From Clostridia bacterium (GTDB lineage: Bacteria; Bacillota; Clostridia; Oscillospirales; Acutalibacteraceae): DNA of 64,000 nucleotides. Positions 43,344 to 51,917 of the stretch are shown here, in pieces (position 1 is the stretch's first letter; every line of letters begins with the position of its first letter). The stretch is from positions 216,331-280,330 of the forward strand of contig JAFRMR010000026.1 of NCBI GenBank assembly GCA_017430535.1, given 5' to 3'. The position numbers and the translations under genes are program-made. Below the pieces are notes generated by a model, which was given only the letters and a program-made list of their open reading frames with translations, made no database searches and was not told the DNA's origin.

Positions 43344-44870
43344 ATGAATGAAAATCCGGTAAAAATCACGGTTATAAGTGAAGAGGGGCCAAAGACCATC
43401 GCGGCGGATCCCGGCAGGGATTTGCTCTCGGTGCTGAGAACCCACGGCTATTTTGTGCCTGCGGTTTGCTCCGGCAAGGGCTTTTGCGGCAAGTGCAAAG
43501 TGCGCTGCGGCAGGGGCACCCCTGCATCGGATCTTGACCGCCGTTTTCTTAAAGAGGGGCAGCTTCTTTCCGGCATAAGGCTCGCCTGCGCCCTTGAGGT
43601 TTATGACGGCCTTACTGTTTATGCCGAAAAAGAGCAGGACCTTTCCGCCGGGGAGGAGGATGAAAAAATCTGCCCCGCAGATGATGAGGTTTACCTTGCC
43701 GTAGATATAGGCACCACAACCGTGGCCCTAAGAGCCGTGAACCCTGACGGCAGCTTGGCCGGCTCGGCGGTTTTCAACAACCCACAGCGGAGCTACGGCG
43801 CCGATGTTGCCTCCCGCATTACCGCAGCCTGCGGTGAAAAAGGGGAGGAGCTTACCGCCCTTATCAGGGAAGAGATTAAGAATCAGACGGATTTGCTCCT
43901 TGAAAAATACGGCATAAACCCCGGCAGTGTTAAAAAATGCGCCGTTGCCTGCAACACAACAATGGGCCATATCCTTATGGGCTACAGCTGCGCGGGGCTT
44001 GGGGTTTATCCCTTCAAGCCGAAAAACCTTGACCCGGTCAGCTTTAAATTCAATGATATTTTCACAGGCAGCCCCGTTACCGCGGAGTCGGTGCTTTTGC
44101 CCGGGGTTTCCGCTTATATAGGCGGGGATATCACCGCTGGCATTTATGAAACCGGCATGGCTCAGAGTGAAGAAATAAGCCTGCTTATTGACCTTGGCAC
44201 AAACGGCGAAACAGCCCTGGGCAATAAGGATAAAATATTAACCACATCCGCCGCCGCAGGCCCTGCTTTTGAGGGGGGCAATATCGTTTGCGGCACGGGC
44301 AGCGTGCCCGGGGCAGTCAACAGCGTGGTGATTGCCGGGGGCAGGGCCCTTTGCTCCACCGTAGGGGGCTTCCCGGTTTGCGGAATCTGCGGCACCGGCG
44401 TTATTGATATTACCGCCGCCCTTGTGCAAAACGGTATTGCGGATAAATCCGGCTTTTTAAGGGATGAATACAGCGAATACGGCTTCCCCTTCAGCCGTGA
44501 TGGCAGGTACCGTTTCACACAGGAGGATGTAAGGCAGGTTCAACTTGCCAAGGCTGCCGTAAGGGCAGGCATTGAAACCCTGATTGAACGGTACGGCTGC
44601 GAAAAAGAAGATATTAAGAATATTTACCTTTCCGGCGGCTTCAGCCGGAGCATAAATATAGCTTCGGCCGTAACCATCGGCCTTTTGCCGGAAGAGTTCA
44701 GGGGCAAAACCATTTGCTCGGGCAACACCGCACTTATGGGCGCAGTTAAGTATCTGCTCAGCCCGGATGGTGATGAAAATCTGGCGGCAATCCGGGGGCT
44801 CTGCAGTGAAATTCAGCTTGCAGATGACGATATTTTCAATGAAAAATTTATGGATAGTATGACTTTTTAA
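43344..44870 (+). CDS. RACE protein: 2Fe-2S ferredoxin + ASKHA ATPase (DUF4445)
   Basis: 508 aa. The N-terminal ferredoxin domain has CSGKGFCGKCKVRCG and a later Cys in GIRLACALEV. The C-terminal ASKHA fold has VDIGTTTVALRAV, LLIDLGTNGETALG and GIETLIERYG-KEDI-type helices with IYLSGGFSRSINIA. The family (RamA, RACo) uses ATP to reduce Co(II) corrinoid proteins of methyltransferase systems back to Co(I). No corrinoid protein or methyltransferase gene is near. GGGGAAAAAT-ATG start. Confidence 0.9.
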   Translation: MNENPVKITVISEEGPKTIAADPGRDLLSVLRTHGYFVPAVCSGKGFCGKCKVRCGRGTPASDLDRRFLKEGQLLSGIRLACALEVYDGLTVYAEKEQDLSAGEEDEKICPADDEVYLAVDIGTTTVALRAVNPDGSLAGSAVFNNPQRSYGADVASRITAACGEKGEELTALIREEIKNQTDLLLEKYGINPGSVKKCAVACNTTMGHILMGYSCAGLGVYPFKPKNLDPVSFKFNDIFTGSPVTAESVLLPGVSAYIGGDITAGIYETGMAQSEEISLLIDLGTNGETALGNKDKILTTSAAAGPAFEGGNIVCGTGSVPGAVNSVVIAGGRALCSTVGGFPVCGICGTGVIDITAALVQNGIADKSGFLRDEYSEYGFPFSRDGRYRFTQEDVRQVQLAKAAVRAGIETLIERYGCEKEDIKNIYLSGGFSRSINIASAVTIGLLPEEFRGKTICSGNTALMGAVKYLLSPDGDENLAAIRGLCSEIQLADDDIFNEKFMDSMTF

Positions 44871-44969
44871 AAAAATATTAAAAAACTGTGAAAAAACACT
44901 TTTATTTTCCGTAAAAACAATATATAATATTCTCGGTATTTGCTAAAAAGAATAATTTGCGGAGGGAAT

Positions 44970-45158
44970 ATGAGTAAAAAAACAATGGGCGGCGTATGCG
45001 CCGTAATCTGTATGGTTTCCGTGCTTGTTTACTTTATCTGGGGAACCCTGGCTCATTCCTATGAAAATTGCTGGCTCGTGTTTATGGCGGCCGGCATCGG
45101 CTGCGCCTGCGTCAGCATAATAGGCGGCATCAAAAAAGAAAAGGCGTTCAGTCAATAA
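44970..45158 (+). CDS. Small two-helix membrane protein
   Basis: 62 aa from the ATG at 44970 (GGAGGGAAT upstream). Two hydrophobic segments: GGVCAVICMVSVLVYFIWG and CWLVFMAAGIGCACVSIIGG, ending KKEKAFSQ. Small proteins of this shape are common in Ruminococcaceae; function unknown. Its last codons adjoin the broken LRR gene. Confidence 0.65.
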   Translation: MSKKTMGGVCAVICMVSVLVYFIWGTLAHSYENCWLVFMAAGIGCACVSIIGGIKKEKAFSQ

Positions 45159-46522
45159 ACAAGTATGCGTTTGCAGGCCTTACCGGCCTTAAGCGGGTTA
45201 CCATACCTGATTCTGTTGCCGTAATAGATGATGATGCGTTCAGATTCTGCACAAGCCTTGATACCGTAACAATCGGCAACGGAGTTAAATATATAGGCGA
45301 CGTCGCCTTCACTGTTGTTCCCACCGATGAGAATAAAAAAATGTACGCCGGGCAGCTGGGATTCATGCAGCAAATGATGGAAAGCCAAAGAGAGTACTAT
45401 GAAGCGGAACTGGAAGAAATAAATGACAGCCAGGAAGGCTACTTTGAGGATGTTTCCGATCAATTAGGCACGGAAGTAACAAGCTGGCAGGATATTTATG
45501 ATTTCGTTGACGGCCTTACTGACGAAGAGGCTCAGAACAAATTAGGCATAAGCAAAGATGAGTATAAAAATGAAATAAAAGAAGTAGAAACCAGTTATAA
45601 ACTCGCCGTTGCGGAAATGCAGTCAGAGTTAGATATTATTAACAACATGCCTGCTGTAGCAGAAGCTGTTGTAAACGCACAGGAAAATCCCCTTGAAAGG
45701 GTAATGTACGCAGGCAGCGAAGAGGACTGGAACGCTATAGTTATGGGCAAAGGAAACGAAGCCCTTAATGAAGCCCCCATACGCACCTTCAACGGCCAGG
45801 GCCTTTACTACGCCACCTTTGTTGCAGACGGCAAAGAGGTAGCAAAGGTTACCTTCACCTCAGGCCAGGCAAGTATTGCCGAGCCCGCAGTGCCCGCAAA
45901 GGCCGGCTACACCGGCAAATGGGAAGCATACACCCTGGGCAATGCGGATATTACCGTAAACGCGGTTTACACCAAAATTGCCGTTTACACCGCAACATTT
46001 ACCGTTGACGGCAAGGTTGTAAAGAAGGCAAATGTAGCCGCCGGCACTAAGATTCCCGTTCCTCCCGCGCCCACCAAGGCCGGTTACACCTTCAAGGGCT
46101 GGAACCCCAAGGTTCCCGCCAAGATGCCTGCAAAGAATATGACCTTCAAGGCCGTATTTGAAAGCGCCGCAAAAGTTACCTTTGAAAAGAGCGCAAGCGT
46201 TTCTTACCGCACCAAGGTAACAATTACTGCAACAGGCGAAAACCTGCCCAAGGGCACAGTGCTTGCCATCTATGAAAAGGGCGGCAGCAAACCTCTTGCA
46301 AAGGGCAGCGCAAAATCCGTATCCTACGAAGCAGGCGAAATGAAGAGCGCAAAGACCTATGAAGTAAGAGTAATCGACTCCAAGGGCAACGCTCAGAAGG
46401 GCCTCGGCGGAGAGATTAAGATTGATGTAACAGGCACCGGATTCTTCCAGAGAATCATCGCCTTCTTCAAGTACCTCTTCAGCCCCGTTCCCACCAAGAC
46501 CGTAGGACCGAAAGTAAAATAA
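45156..46522 (+). pseudogene. 5'-truncated LRR (BspA-type) / InlB B-repeat surface protein
   Basis: The frame begins in the middle of a leucine-rich repeat (NKYAFAGLTGLKRVTIPDSV, AFRFCTSLDTVTIGNGVKY) right at the end of the small membrane gene; no signal peptide, ribosome site or good start codon precedes it. The only in-frame starts lie inside the other gene (TTG at 45068). A coiled-coil-like, acidic middle (residues about 60-200) follows. Then come two Listeria-Bacteroides (InlB B) repeats, YTATFTVDGKVVKKANVAAG and AGYTFKGWNPKVPAK, a further beta domain and a hydrophobic amphipathic end, FFQRIIAFFKYLFSP. A deletion that removed the 5' part and joined it to the upstream gene is likely. Confidence 0.75.
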
Positions 46523-46536
46523 GAATAAAAAAAGAA

Positions 46537-46639
46537 CCTGCTCTGCTGGGTACGCATAACCCAGTATTTCGGCAGGCGCTCAATAAATATTGAAAAGTTC
46601 AATATTTTCAAGGAATTCGGCGTGATTTCGGTCACGCCG
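46537..46639. repeat. Three consecutive hairpins at the left end of the mobile element
   Basis: CTGGGT/ACCCAG nested in CCTGC/GCAGG (46537-46576), AAATATTGAA/TTCAATATTT (46585-46607) and CGGCGTGA/TCACGCCG (46618-46639). The third contains the recombinase stop codon. They may terminate the convergent genes, but also resemble the hairpin runs elsewhere in the window and mark the element boundary. Confidence 0.6.
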
Positions 46640-48473
46640 ATATTTCTTTGTCCATATTGTTTTTTGATTCATTGGCAAGTTTTATCAAAGCATTTATGGG
46701 AATAAAACCCACAAAATCATATTTGATGTGGATTTTGCGGATGCGCTGTTTCTTGGCCGTTGATGTTTTCGGTTTCTTTGTAATAACAATGATTTCACCT
46801 TCATCATCGTCAAGATCCGCCTCGATATTTCCATCGGAATCAACGGGCACATCTGCATTCTCAATATATATGTCCTGAATCAGTTCGTGAAGATTGTATC
46901 CGTTAAGACCGTCATCTTCAATATGAGATCTGACAAGCGAAACAAACCTGTCAATATTCTCTGTATTCTGTTCCTGTGTATCAATCTGTTTCTGTAACTG
47001 TATTGCTTTTGCTCTGAGCTCCTCTTGCTCGGAATCATATCTCTCAGATAACATTTGAAAGCGTTCGTCGGAAAGTTTTCCGGTTGCGTTATCCTCGTAA
47101 GTTTTAATGTAGAGAGTGTCAATCTCTTTAATGCGTCTCTCTGCCTGGGATAACTGCTTTTTGAGTGACTTCAGTTCTTCCCTGGAAATGCTTTCGGTAA
47201 CACTTTTCATGTATTCCCTGAAGAATCCTTCATATCTGTAAACATATGAAATAACGCTGCTTAAATGCTGCCATACCAAATTCTCAAGAATGCCGCACCT
47301 GATAAAATGCGTTTTGCATTCTTTCTTGTTTTTGTGATGAGCAGTGCACTCAAAAAAGTCCTGACTTGCATCAAATCCGCTTGTAGTGCAATAATACATC
47401 TTATCACCACAGTCATAGCAATACATCAGACCGGAGAAAATACTGCTTTTGCCTGTTTTGGTCCGGCGGTGTCTGCTTTCACGAATTTGCTGAACCTTTT
47501 CAAAGGTTTCCATGTCGATAATCGGCACATGGGTATCGGGAGTAATAACCTGATTCTCGATTGGATTTCGTCTCTGCTTTTTATCCCATAATGAATTGGT
47601 ATAGGTCTTGAAAGCAACTGTGCATCCCGTGTATTCTCTTCTCTCGAGAATACGAACAATGGTTGCACTGTTCCACTGATATGGGTTTTCATTGATCGGT
47701 GTGTTAACAGACATACCCTTTTCAAGTTTATATGCAGTTGGATTCAGAACACGCTCCTCAGTCAACTGGTTCGCAATCTGATTGGGACCTCTGCCTTCCA
47801 TACAAAGCGAGAAGATATGCTTTACAACCTCTGCGGCAGGCTCATCAACAACCCAGTGTTTTGGATCATCAGGGTCTTTCATATATCCATAGGGAATATT
47901 GAAAGTGAGAGTTTTGCCGCTGTTTCCCTTCATCTTGTTGACTGCTCTGATTTTACGGCTGGTATCAAGGGGAAGAAATTCATTGAAAATGTTTTTCAAT
48001 AAAGAAAGGTCGTAATCAAGCCCGGTGATATTTGCAGAATCATAATGATCTTCAACTGCAAGATATCTGACTTCAAGAGCAGGGAAAATATACTTCTGAA
48101 ATTCACCGACTTTGGTCGAGTCTCTGCCCAGACGGCTGAGGTCTTTGGTAATGATTGTTCCGACCTTGCCGGCCTGAGCATCCGCGAGCATCTGCTGAAA
48201 ACCGGGTCTGTCGAAATTGGTTCCGGTATATCCGTCATCAACATAGAAAACGGGATTTGAAAATCTGTTCTCTTTGGCATAGTTCAGAAGCATTTCTTTC
48301 TGATTCTGAATACTCATTGATTCGCCGAGACGTTCATCTTCCTGGGATAATCTGCAATACAGTGCTGTGATTTTAGTTTTTGCTGCCGTATTCACTTTTT
48401 CCTCCTTTTCTGCGGCAACTGTCATTGATACAGGGTTGGTTACTATATCATTACGGTCAGAGAGATTATTCAT
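46632..48473 (-). CDS. Large serine recombinase (site-specific integrase)
   Basis: 613 aa; the ATG at 48473 follows GAGGGTGAAAACA. The resolvase domain has nucleophile S43 in ALYCRLSQEDERLG, YVDDGYTGTNFDRPGFQQML, and Arg residues in TKDLSRLGRDSTKVG. The recombinase domain is GYMKDPDDPKHWVV and EEVVKHIF-like helices. The zinc ribbon is SGLMYCYDCGDKMYYC with FECTAHH and CKTHFIR. A long coiled coil (LKSLKKQLSQAERRIKEI) and a basic tail end it. It would insert or excise the element between att sites. It overlaps the upstream small gene by 8 nt. Confidence 0.93.
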   Translation of the reverse strand: MNNLSDRNDIVTNPVSMTVAAEKEEKVNTAAKTKITALYCRLSQEDERLGESMSIQNQKEMLLNYAKENRFSNPVFYVDDGYTGTNFDRPGFQQMLADAQAGKVGTIITKDLSRLGRDSTKVGEFQKYIFPALEVRYLAVEDHYDSANITGLDYDLSLLKNIFNEFLPLDTSRKIRAVNKMKGNSGKTLTFNIPYGYMKDPDDPKHWVVDEPAAEVVKHIFSLCMEGRGPNQIANQLTEERVLNPTAYKLEKGMSVNTPINENPYQWNSATIVRILERREYTGCTVAFKTYTNSLWDKKQRRNPIENQVITPDTHVPIIDMETFEKVQQIRESRHRRTKTGKSSIFSGLMYCYDCGDKMYYCTTSGFDASQDFFECTAHHKNKKECKTHFIRCGILENLVWQHLSSVISYVYRYEGFFREYMKSVTESISREELKSLKKQLSQAERRIKEIDTLYIKTYEDNATGKLSDERFQMLSERYDSEQEELRAKAIQLQKQIDTQEQNTENIDRFVSLVRSHIEDDGLNGYNLHELIQDIYIENADVPVDSDGNIEADLDDDEGEIIVITKKPKTSTAKKQRIRKIHIKYDFVGFIPINALIKLANESKNNMDKEISA

Positions 48474-48810
48474 TGTTTTCACCCTCTTGACCGGTAATGT
48501 CATTATCAGTCATTTTCAGATTATTTACAATGTTGTCAATAATCCTTTTCAGTTTATTATGAAGAAATGAATTTCCGTCGTATGTTCCGTCAACTACATA
48601 TTTAATGCTTTTCTCCTCATCCTCGATCTCTATTTCCGGCAGCCAGAACGCAGCATGATTCTTGACTGTAAGGTTTCCGTTCTCATCAAATGAAGCGAGA
48701 TTGTTTTTGTGCGGAGGCGACGGCACTGTGCCTTCATCGGGATTCTTGTAGTAATACTCCAGTATTTCGTCTGCTTTTTCGATTGCTTCGCTTAAGTCAG
48801 TTTCTTTCAA
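48466..48810 (-). CDS. Small acidic protein upstream of the recombinase
   Basis: 114 aa from a TTG with GAGGAG at the right distance. No family recognised. It is acidic with a possible winged or strand-rich centre (NGNLTVKNHAAFWLPEIEIEDEE) and ends GQEGENNE. Its stop is inside the recombinase start (8-nt overlap), so the two are co-translated and may function together, for example as a recombination directionality factor. Confidence 0.65.
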   Translation of the reverse strand: MKETDLSEAIEKADEILEYYYKNPDEGTVPSPPHKNNLASFDENGNLTVKNHAAFWLPEIEIEDEEKSIKYVVDGTYDGNSFLHNKLKRIIDNIVNNLKMTDNDITGQEGENNE

Positions 48811-48881
48811 TTATTATTCTCCTCGTATTCGTTAAAAAATATTCTTTCTTTTCAAGACTGCTGTTTTTTCGTGTTTTTTAT

Positions 48882-48895
48882 CGATACCGGTATCG
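48882..48895. promoter_or_regulatory. 14-bp perfect palindrome upstream of the recombinase operon
   Basis: CGATACCGGTATCG lies about 70 nt before the TTG start in an AT-rich leader. It is a plausible operator, perhaps for the S24 repressor at 49006, or a recombination site core. Confidence 0.4.
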
Positions 48896-49005
48896 GGTTT
48901 TTGATACTTTTTCCTTTCAGTTTATTAAAAACTGTATCCGACATCATAAAACATTTTCTATCCGATAAAAGTACAATTTATAATTTTTTTCAGATTTCAA
49001 TTATA

Positions 49006-49623
49006 TTATCCTTCCAGATTTTTAATAACCTTTACCGCAACACCCTGTATCTTTATTTCATTCTGATAAATGTCATCATACTTATCATTTTCCGGATGAA
49101 GATACGGGCGCTTTTTCTTTTTGTCATACATAAATCTTTTGAGAGTATTTTCATTATTCTCATCAATGGCAACTACAATCTTTCCGTATTCTGCGGAGGA
49201 TTGTCTTCTGACTATTACCAGATCATTCTCTTCTATTCCGGCATTAATCATAGAATCGCCATAAGCCTGAAGAACAAAGTATTCACCCGAACCGAGCAGT
49301 GCAATCGGGAAATCAATTGTTCCGATTCTTGTTTCTTCTTCAGTAACAGGATTACCGCAGGCAATCTTACCTACGATGTTTAACTCTTCAAACTTTTTTG
49401 ATGTTCTTTTCTCAATATATTCGGTAACTATTGTTCCGACTTTGCCGTCATATTTTAATATACCTTCTTCATCCATCCGCTTTAAATATCGCATAGAGGT
49501 TTGGCGGGAAAGACCGGTCTCGGTTTCTATCTCTCTCAGAGAAGGAGAGCGTAAATATTTATCATAGAATTCATTTACAAAGTCAATTATTATGCCATCA
49601 GTATTCGGCCTGGGCATGGTCAT
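49006..49623 (-). CDS. LexA-like S24 self-cleaving repressor
   Basis: 205 aa with the ATG at 49623 (GGAG upstream). It has an N-terminal helix-turn-helix (SPSLREIETETGLSRQTSMRYLKRM) and a C-terminal S24 domain with catalytic S124 (AYGDSMINAG) and K162 (NTLKRF). The cleavage site is C89-G90 in KIACGNPV, a Cys-Gly bond as in UmuD, rather than the Ala-Gly of LexA. It likely keeps the recombinase operon silent and is inactivated through RecA on DNA damage. A chromosomal lexA is expected elsewhere. Confidence 0.85.
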   Translation of the reverse strand: MTMPRPNTDGIIIDFVNEFYDKYLRSPSLREIETETGLSRQTSMRYLKRMDEEGILKYDGKVGTIVTEYIEKRTSKKFEELNIVGKIACGNPVTEEETRIGTIDFPIALLGSGEYFVLQAYGDSMINAGIEENDLVIVRRQSSAEYGKIVVAIDENNENTLKRFMYDKKKKRPYLHPENDKYDDIYQNEIKIQGVAVKVIKNLEG

Positions 49624-49662
49624 TTCAATCACACTCCTTTAGAATTATTGCCGACAATGACT

Positions 49663-49706
49663 ACTGTCACAGTTCATATATTATCATGTCCTGTTCCTGT
49701 TGTCAA
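49663..49706 (-). promoter_or_regulatory. Promoter and candidate operator of the S24 repressor
   Basis: On the minus strand TTGACA (49706-49701), 17 nt, TAATAT (49683-49678). Just downstream, at 49663-49673, is the palindrome ACTGT-C-ACAGT, at the position for autorepression. Confidence 0.6.
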
Positions 49707-49758
49707 TAGAACTTTTCAAAAAAAACCGGACATATTTTCTGAGACAATATGAAACAAA

Positions 49759-49795
49759 AATCACAGCTCCGGTCCGGGAACTGTGATTACTTTTT
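49759..49795. terminator. Terminator-like hairpin beside the repressor gene
   Basis: AATCACAG/CTGTGATT enclosing a CCGG-rich loop, followed by ACTTTTTATT on + and TTTTTGTTT on the minus strand. It isolates the repressor promoter from the hairpin array. Confidence 0.65.
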
Positions 49796-49815
49796 ATTAA
49801 GAAAAAACCTTTAAC

Positions 49816-50150
49816 CATAACAACTTGTTTGTTATGCGCAATTATACACCTTCGGTGCCATTGCGCCCTGCGGGAACATTCGGCTGTGCTCACTGAGATT
49901 GCTCCGCAATCGGAAAAGACTCTGTCCTTCGCAACAGGTTGCTACCTAATACAATCTGAAATGATTTATCATTTCCGTCTCATTGATTTCATCAATGTTG
50001 GGTGGGTCTTAGGGAAACTATTCCCTAACAAGCTGTAATGGTATATACCATTGCCTTGCTTGCCAAATCACTTTTGCGATAGTGCTTGCATGAAGGGGAA
50101 ATTCCCCTTATGAGCGAAGCGAGCTTAGTATGATAATTCCTTTTATCATA
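49816..50150. repeat. Second mini-hairpin array (variable stems)
   Basis: About ten adjacent palindromes with unrelated stems: CATAACAA (49816-49836), GCGCAAT enclosing CACC-TTC-GGTG (49836-49866), GATTGC-TCC-GCAATC (49897-49911), GAAATGAT-TT (49958-49975), CATTGAT-TTC (49981-49997), TTAGGGAA-ACTA (50009-50028), AATGGTAT without loop (50037-50052), AAGGGGAA-A (50093-50109) and TATGATAA-TTCCTT (50129-50150). Short loops are often TTC-like. It leads straight into the oriT hairpin. The stretch 49624-50931 has no gene; apart from the sites listed here it is AT-rich, apparently decayed sequence. Confidence 0.85.
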
Positions 50151-50159
50151 ACCGCACGG

Positions 50160-50202
50160 ATATTCATTTTTTAATATGAATATAGAAGTGCGCCCTTACG
50201 GG
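50160..50202 (+). other. MOBQ-type origin of transfer (oriT)
   Basis: An inverted repeat, ATATTCAT (50160-50167) and ATGAATAT (50176-50183), is followed after two bases by AAGTGCGCCCTTACGGG. Plasmids RSF1010/R1162 have the same order: inverted repeat then AAGTGCG/CCCT, nicked between G and C. By analogy the nick is after 50192. CCC-TTAC-GGG at 50193-50202 adds a small hairpin. The relaxase (MobA/MobL type) that would act here is not in the window. Confidence 0.75.
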
Positions 50203-50243
50203 AATACATAAGATTGCTCTTTTCATAAAAAGCTTTTTTCATT

Positions 50244-50350
50244 TCGGCAAGCAGGGCGTTTCCAACAAGAATTGTTCTCAACGCGTGATTGCCGATCATC
50301 ACTTTTTGCTTGCTTCGTGTAAAAACCATCTCGGCAAGCAGTGCATTTCG
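50244..50350 (+). repeat. Imperfect 20-bp direct repeats downstream of oriT
   Basis: TCGGCAAGCAGGGCGTTTCC (50244-50263) and TCGGCAAGCAGTGCATTTCG (50331-50350), 87 bp apart, may be relaxosome-protein sites. The bases between and after them up to 50931 hold no gene. Confidence 0.5.
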
Positions 50351-50931
50351 CCTCCCAAGCAGGCTTTATGCGTAATTCTGATTTTCAATTTCAATCATCT
50401 TGTCAGGGCAAATCCCTAAAACCCTTTAACAACATCCGCACTCAGTTTTGATGAATGGGCACATTTTGTGTAAAAATGCTTTAGGCAGAAAAGCGTGAGA
50501 TTGAAAATATTGAACCGGTCAAATCGCAAATTGCTTTTCAAAAGCTGAAAAAACTGAAATGAAATATTAAGAAACAAAATTCATAATTTGAAAAACATAA
50601 CCGCACAGCCCGTTGACGATTTTTCATTCTCATCATTTCAGGTTGCGCGGTAATAAATCCGATTTGGTTAATATCTGATTTTCAGTTTTCCGTCGTTAGC
50701 TTTGGCTCCGATAAAAGGAATCTGTCAAAGTCGCTTTCAAAAGGTCTGTCCTGAATTATGTCGCTTTTTTTCAATTCAATGTTTTTGTTATTTATACCAT
50801 AGCTTTGGTTTAAAATATATCTCGTTCACTTACTTTAATCATATAAAAATTAGCTGTTTTCATTTATTGATTCAAAAGTATTAAGCATTCCAAAAAATTA
50901 ACCAAAACATTTATCCGTTTGTACTAAAAAA

Positions 50932-51798
50932 TTATCGGACTTCGTGAATGGAGTGTGAGCGGATCGAATTGAAAAACGAGGCATATTTATTTTTGTATGA
51001 ATTCAGGCAGGCAATATAGAAGGCGGCGTGCGCTTCCGGCTCCTCAATCGGAATAACAACTCTGTTTCTTTCGTGCGGCGCAGGGTGAATGAATGCATCC
51101 GTTGTGAAGCAGGGAAAGTCCGTCCCGTTAATCAACTCTTCAAGTGATTCCATAGAATTCTGCACAAGGAAATTTGCACCCTTCATTTTGCTGTGACATA
51201 TATCCTTCCAGAAGCCGATATGTTCAAAAAGCAAAAAGCGCTCGCCGTCAAAATCTTTGTATTTAATAAATTTCCTCTTAGCGAGTCGGTGTGATTTCGG
51301 GACGGAAATATATAAATGCTCGCTGACAAACCGCTGACAGAACAATTCTTCGTTTTCTGTCGGCTTATTTAATATACCTATTTGATATGTATTATCAAGA
51401 AGTCCGTTTTCAATATCGTCGAGCTCGGCAAGCTCGCTTGTGATCAGCATACCGCCAAAGTATTCTTGAAGCAACGGCATCAATGCGTTCATCGGATACG
51501 GAGCACACGCACCAACATTGATGCTGCGCTGAGAGCGGTCAAACGCTTTTATTCTTCTTACCATTCCGTTGTTGAGGCTGAGCAGTTCACTTGCAAGCCT
51601 TGCTGCCAGTTCACCCGTTTCATTGAGCGAAATGCGTGCGTTTTCTCTGTTGAAAAGCGATACGCCGAGCTCCTCTTCGATTTTCTTCATTGAACGGCTT
51701 AAAGCAGGCTGTGAAATGTGGAGCGATTCCGCTGCCTTTGAGAGAGTACCGTATTCGGCAAAAGCACAGAGTTGTTCAAGCAAATAAATCTCTATCAT
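50932..51798 (-). CDS. LysR-family transcriptional regulator
   Basis: 288 aa. N-terminal helix-turn-helix: LEQLCAFAEYGTLSKAAESLHISQPALSRSMKKIEEELGVSLF. The effector domain begins near residue 90 (INVGACAPYPMNALMPLLQEYF). AGGTGATAAT-ATG start. It is divergent from the flavodoxin/alcohol dehydrogenase operon and most likely its activator; the inducer may be an electrophile or aldehyde but is not known. Confidence 0.93.
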   Translation of the reverse strand: MIEIYLLEQLCAFAEYGTLSKAAESLHISQPALSRSMKKIEEELGVSLFNRENARISLNETGELAARLASELLSLNNGMVRRIKAFDRSQRSINVGACAPYPMNALMPLLQEYFGGMLITSELAELDDIENGLLDNTYQIGILNKPTENEELFCQRFVSEHLYISVPKSHRLAKRKFIKYKDFDGERFLLFEHIGFWKDICHSKMKGANFLVQNSMESLEELINGTDFPCFTTDAFIHPAPHERNRVVIPIEEPEAHAAFYIACLNSYKNKYASFFNSIRSHSIHEVR

Positions 51799-51821
51799 AT
51801 TATCACCTATAAATCAAAGTT

Positions 51822-51873
51822 ATAGTACTATGCGTAATTGATATTTTACATTATCGTTATTTTATCATATAAT
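51822..51873 (+). promoter_or_regulatory. LysR-controlled divergent promoter region
   Basis: TTTACA (51845-51850), 17 nt, TATAAT (51868-51873) reads toward the flavodoxin gene. ATAGTACTAT (51822-51831), a perfect palindrome 14 bp before the -35, is a reasonable LysR recognition site. Confidence 0.6.
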
Positions 51874-51917
51874 TTAGTTGTAATCAATAGCAAATGATAT
51901 AACTTGGAGGTAACAAA

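Larger units (their letters stand above)
46632..50220. mobile_element. Remnant mobilisable element (serine recombinase, repressor, oriT)
   Basis: A serine recombinase, a small partner, an S24 repressor, a hairpin array and a MOBQ-type oriT occur together, AT-richer than the flanks and between a broken surface-protein gene and an unrelated LysR cluster. No relaxase, replication or cargo gene is found, so the element is deleted or depends on another for transfer. The right boundary is not defined; att sites were not identified. Confidence 0.65.

Noticed and set aside
45068-45155. In-frame TTG at 45068 as start of the LRR/InlB gene
   Set aside because: It lies inside the small membrane gene, gives a basic nonsense leader (LARVYGGRHRLRLRQHNRRH) and has no ribosome site.
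50171-50365. Minus-strand stop-to-stop frame of 64 codons over the oriT
   Set aside because: The predicted protein repeats a NALLAEM segment and looks protein-like, but it overlaps the nick site, has no ribosome site and its repeat is the DNA direct repeat at 50244/50331.
50480-50570. Short coding-like stretch (AEKREIENIEPVKSQIAFQK) in the gene-free region
   Set aside because: It follows a stop codon with no start and is under 30 codons. It may be the end of a decayed relaxase or mobile-element gene but cannot be assigned.
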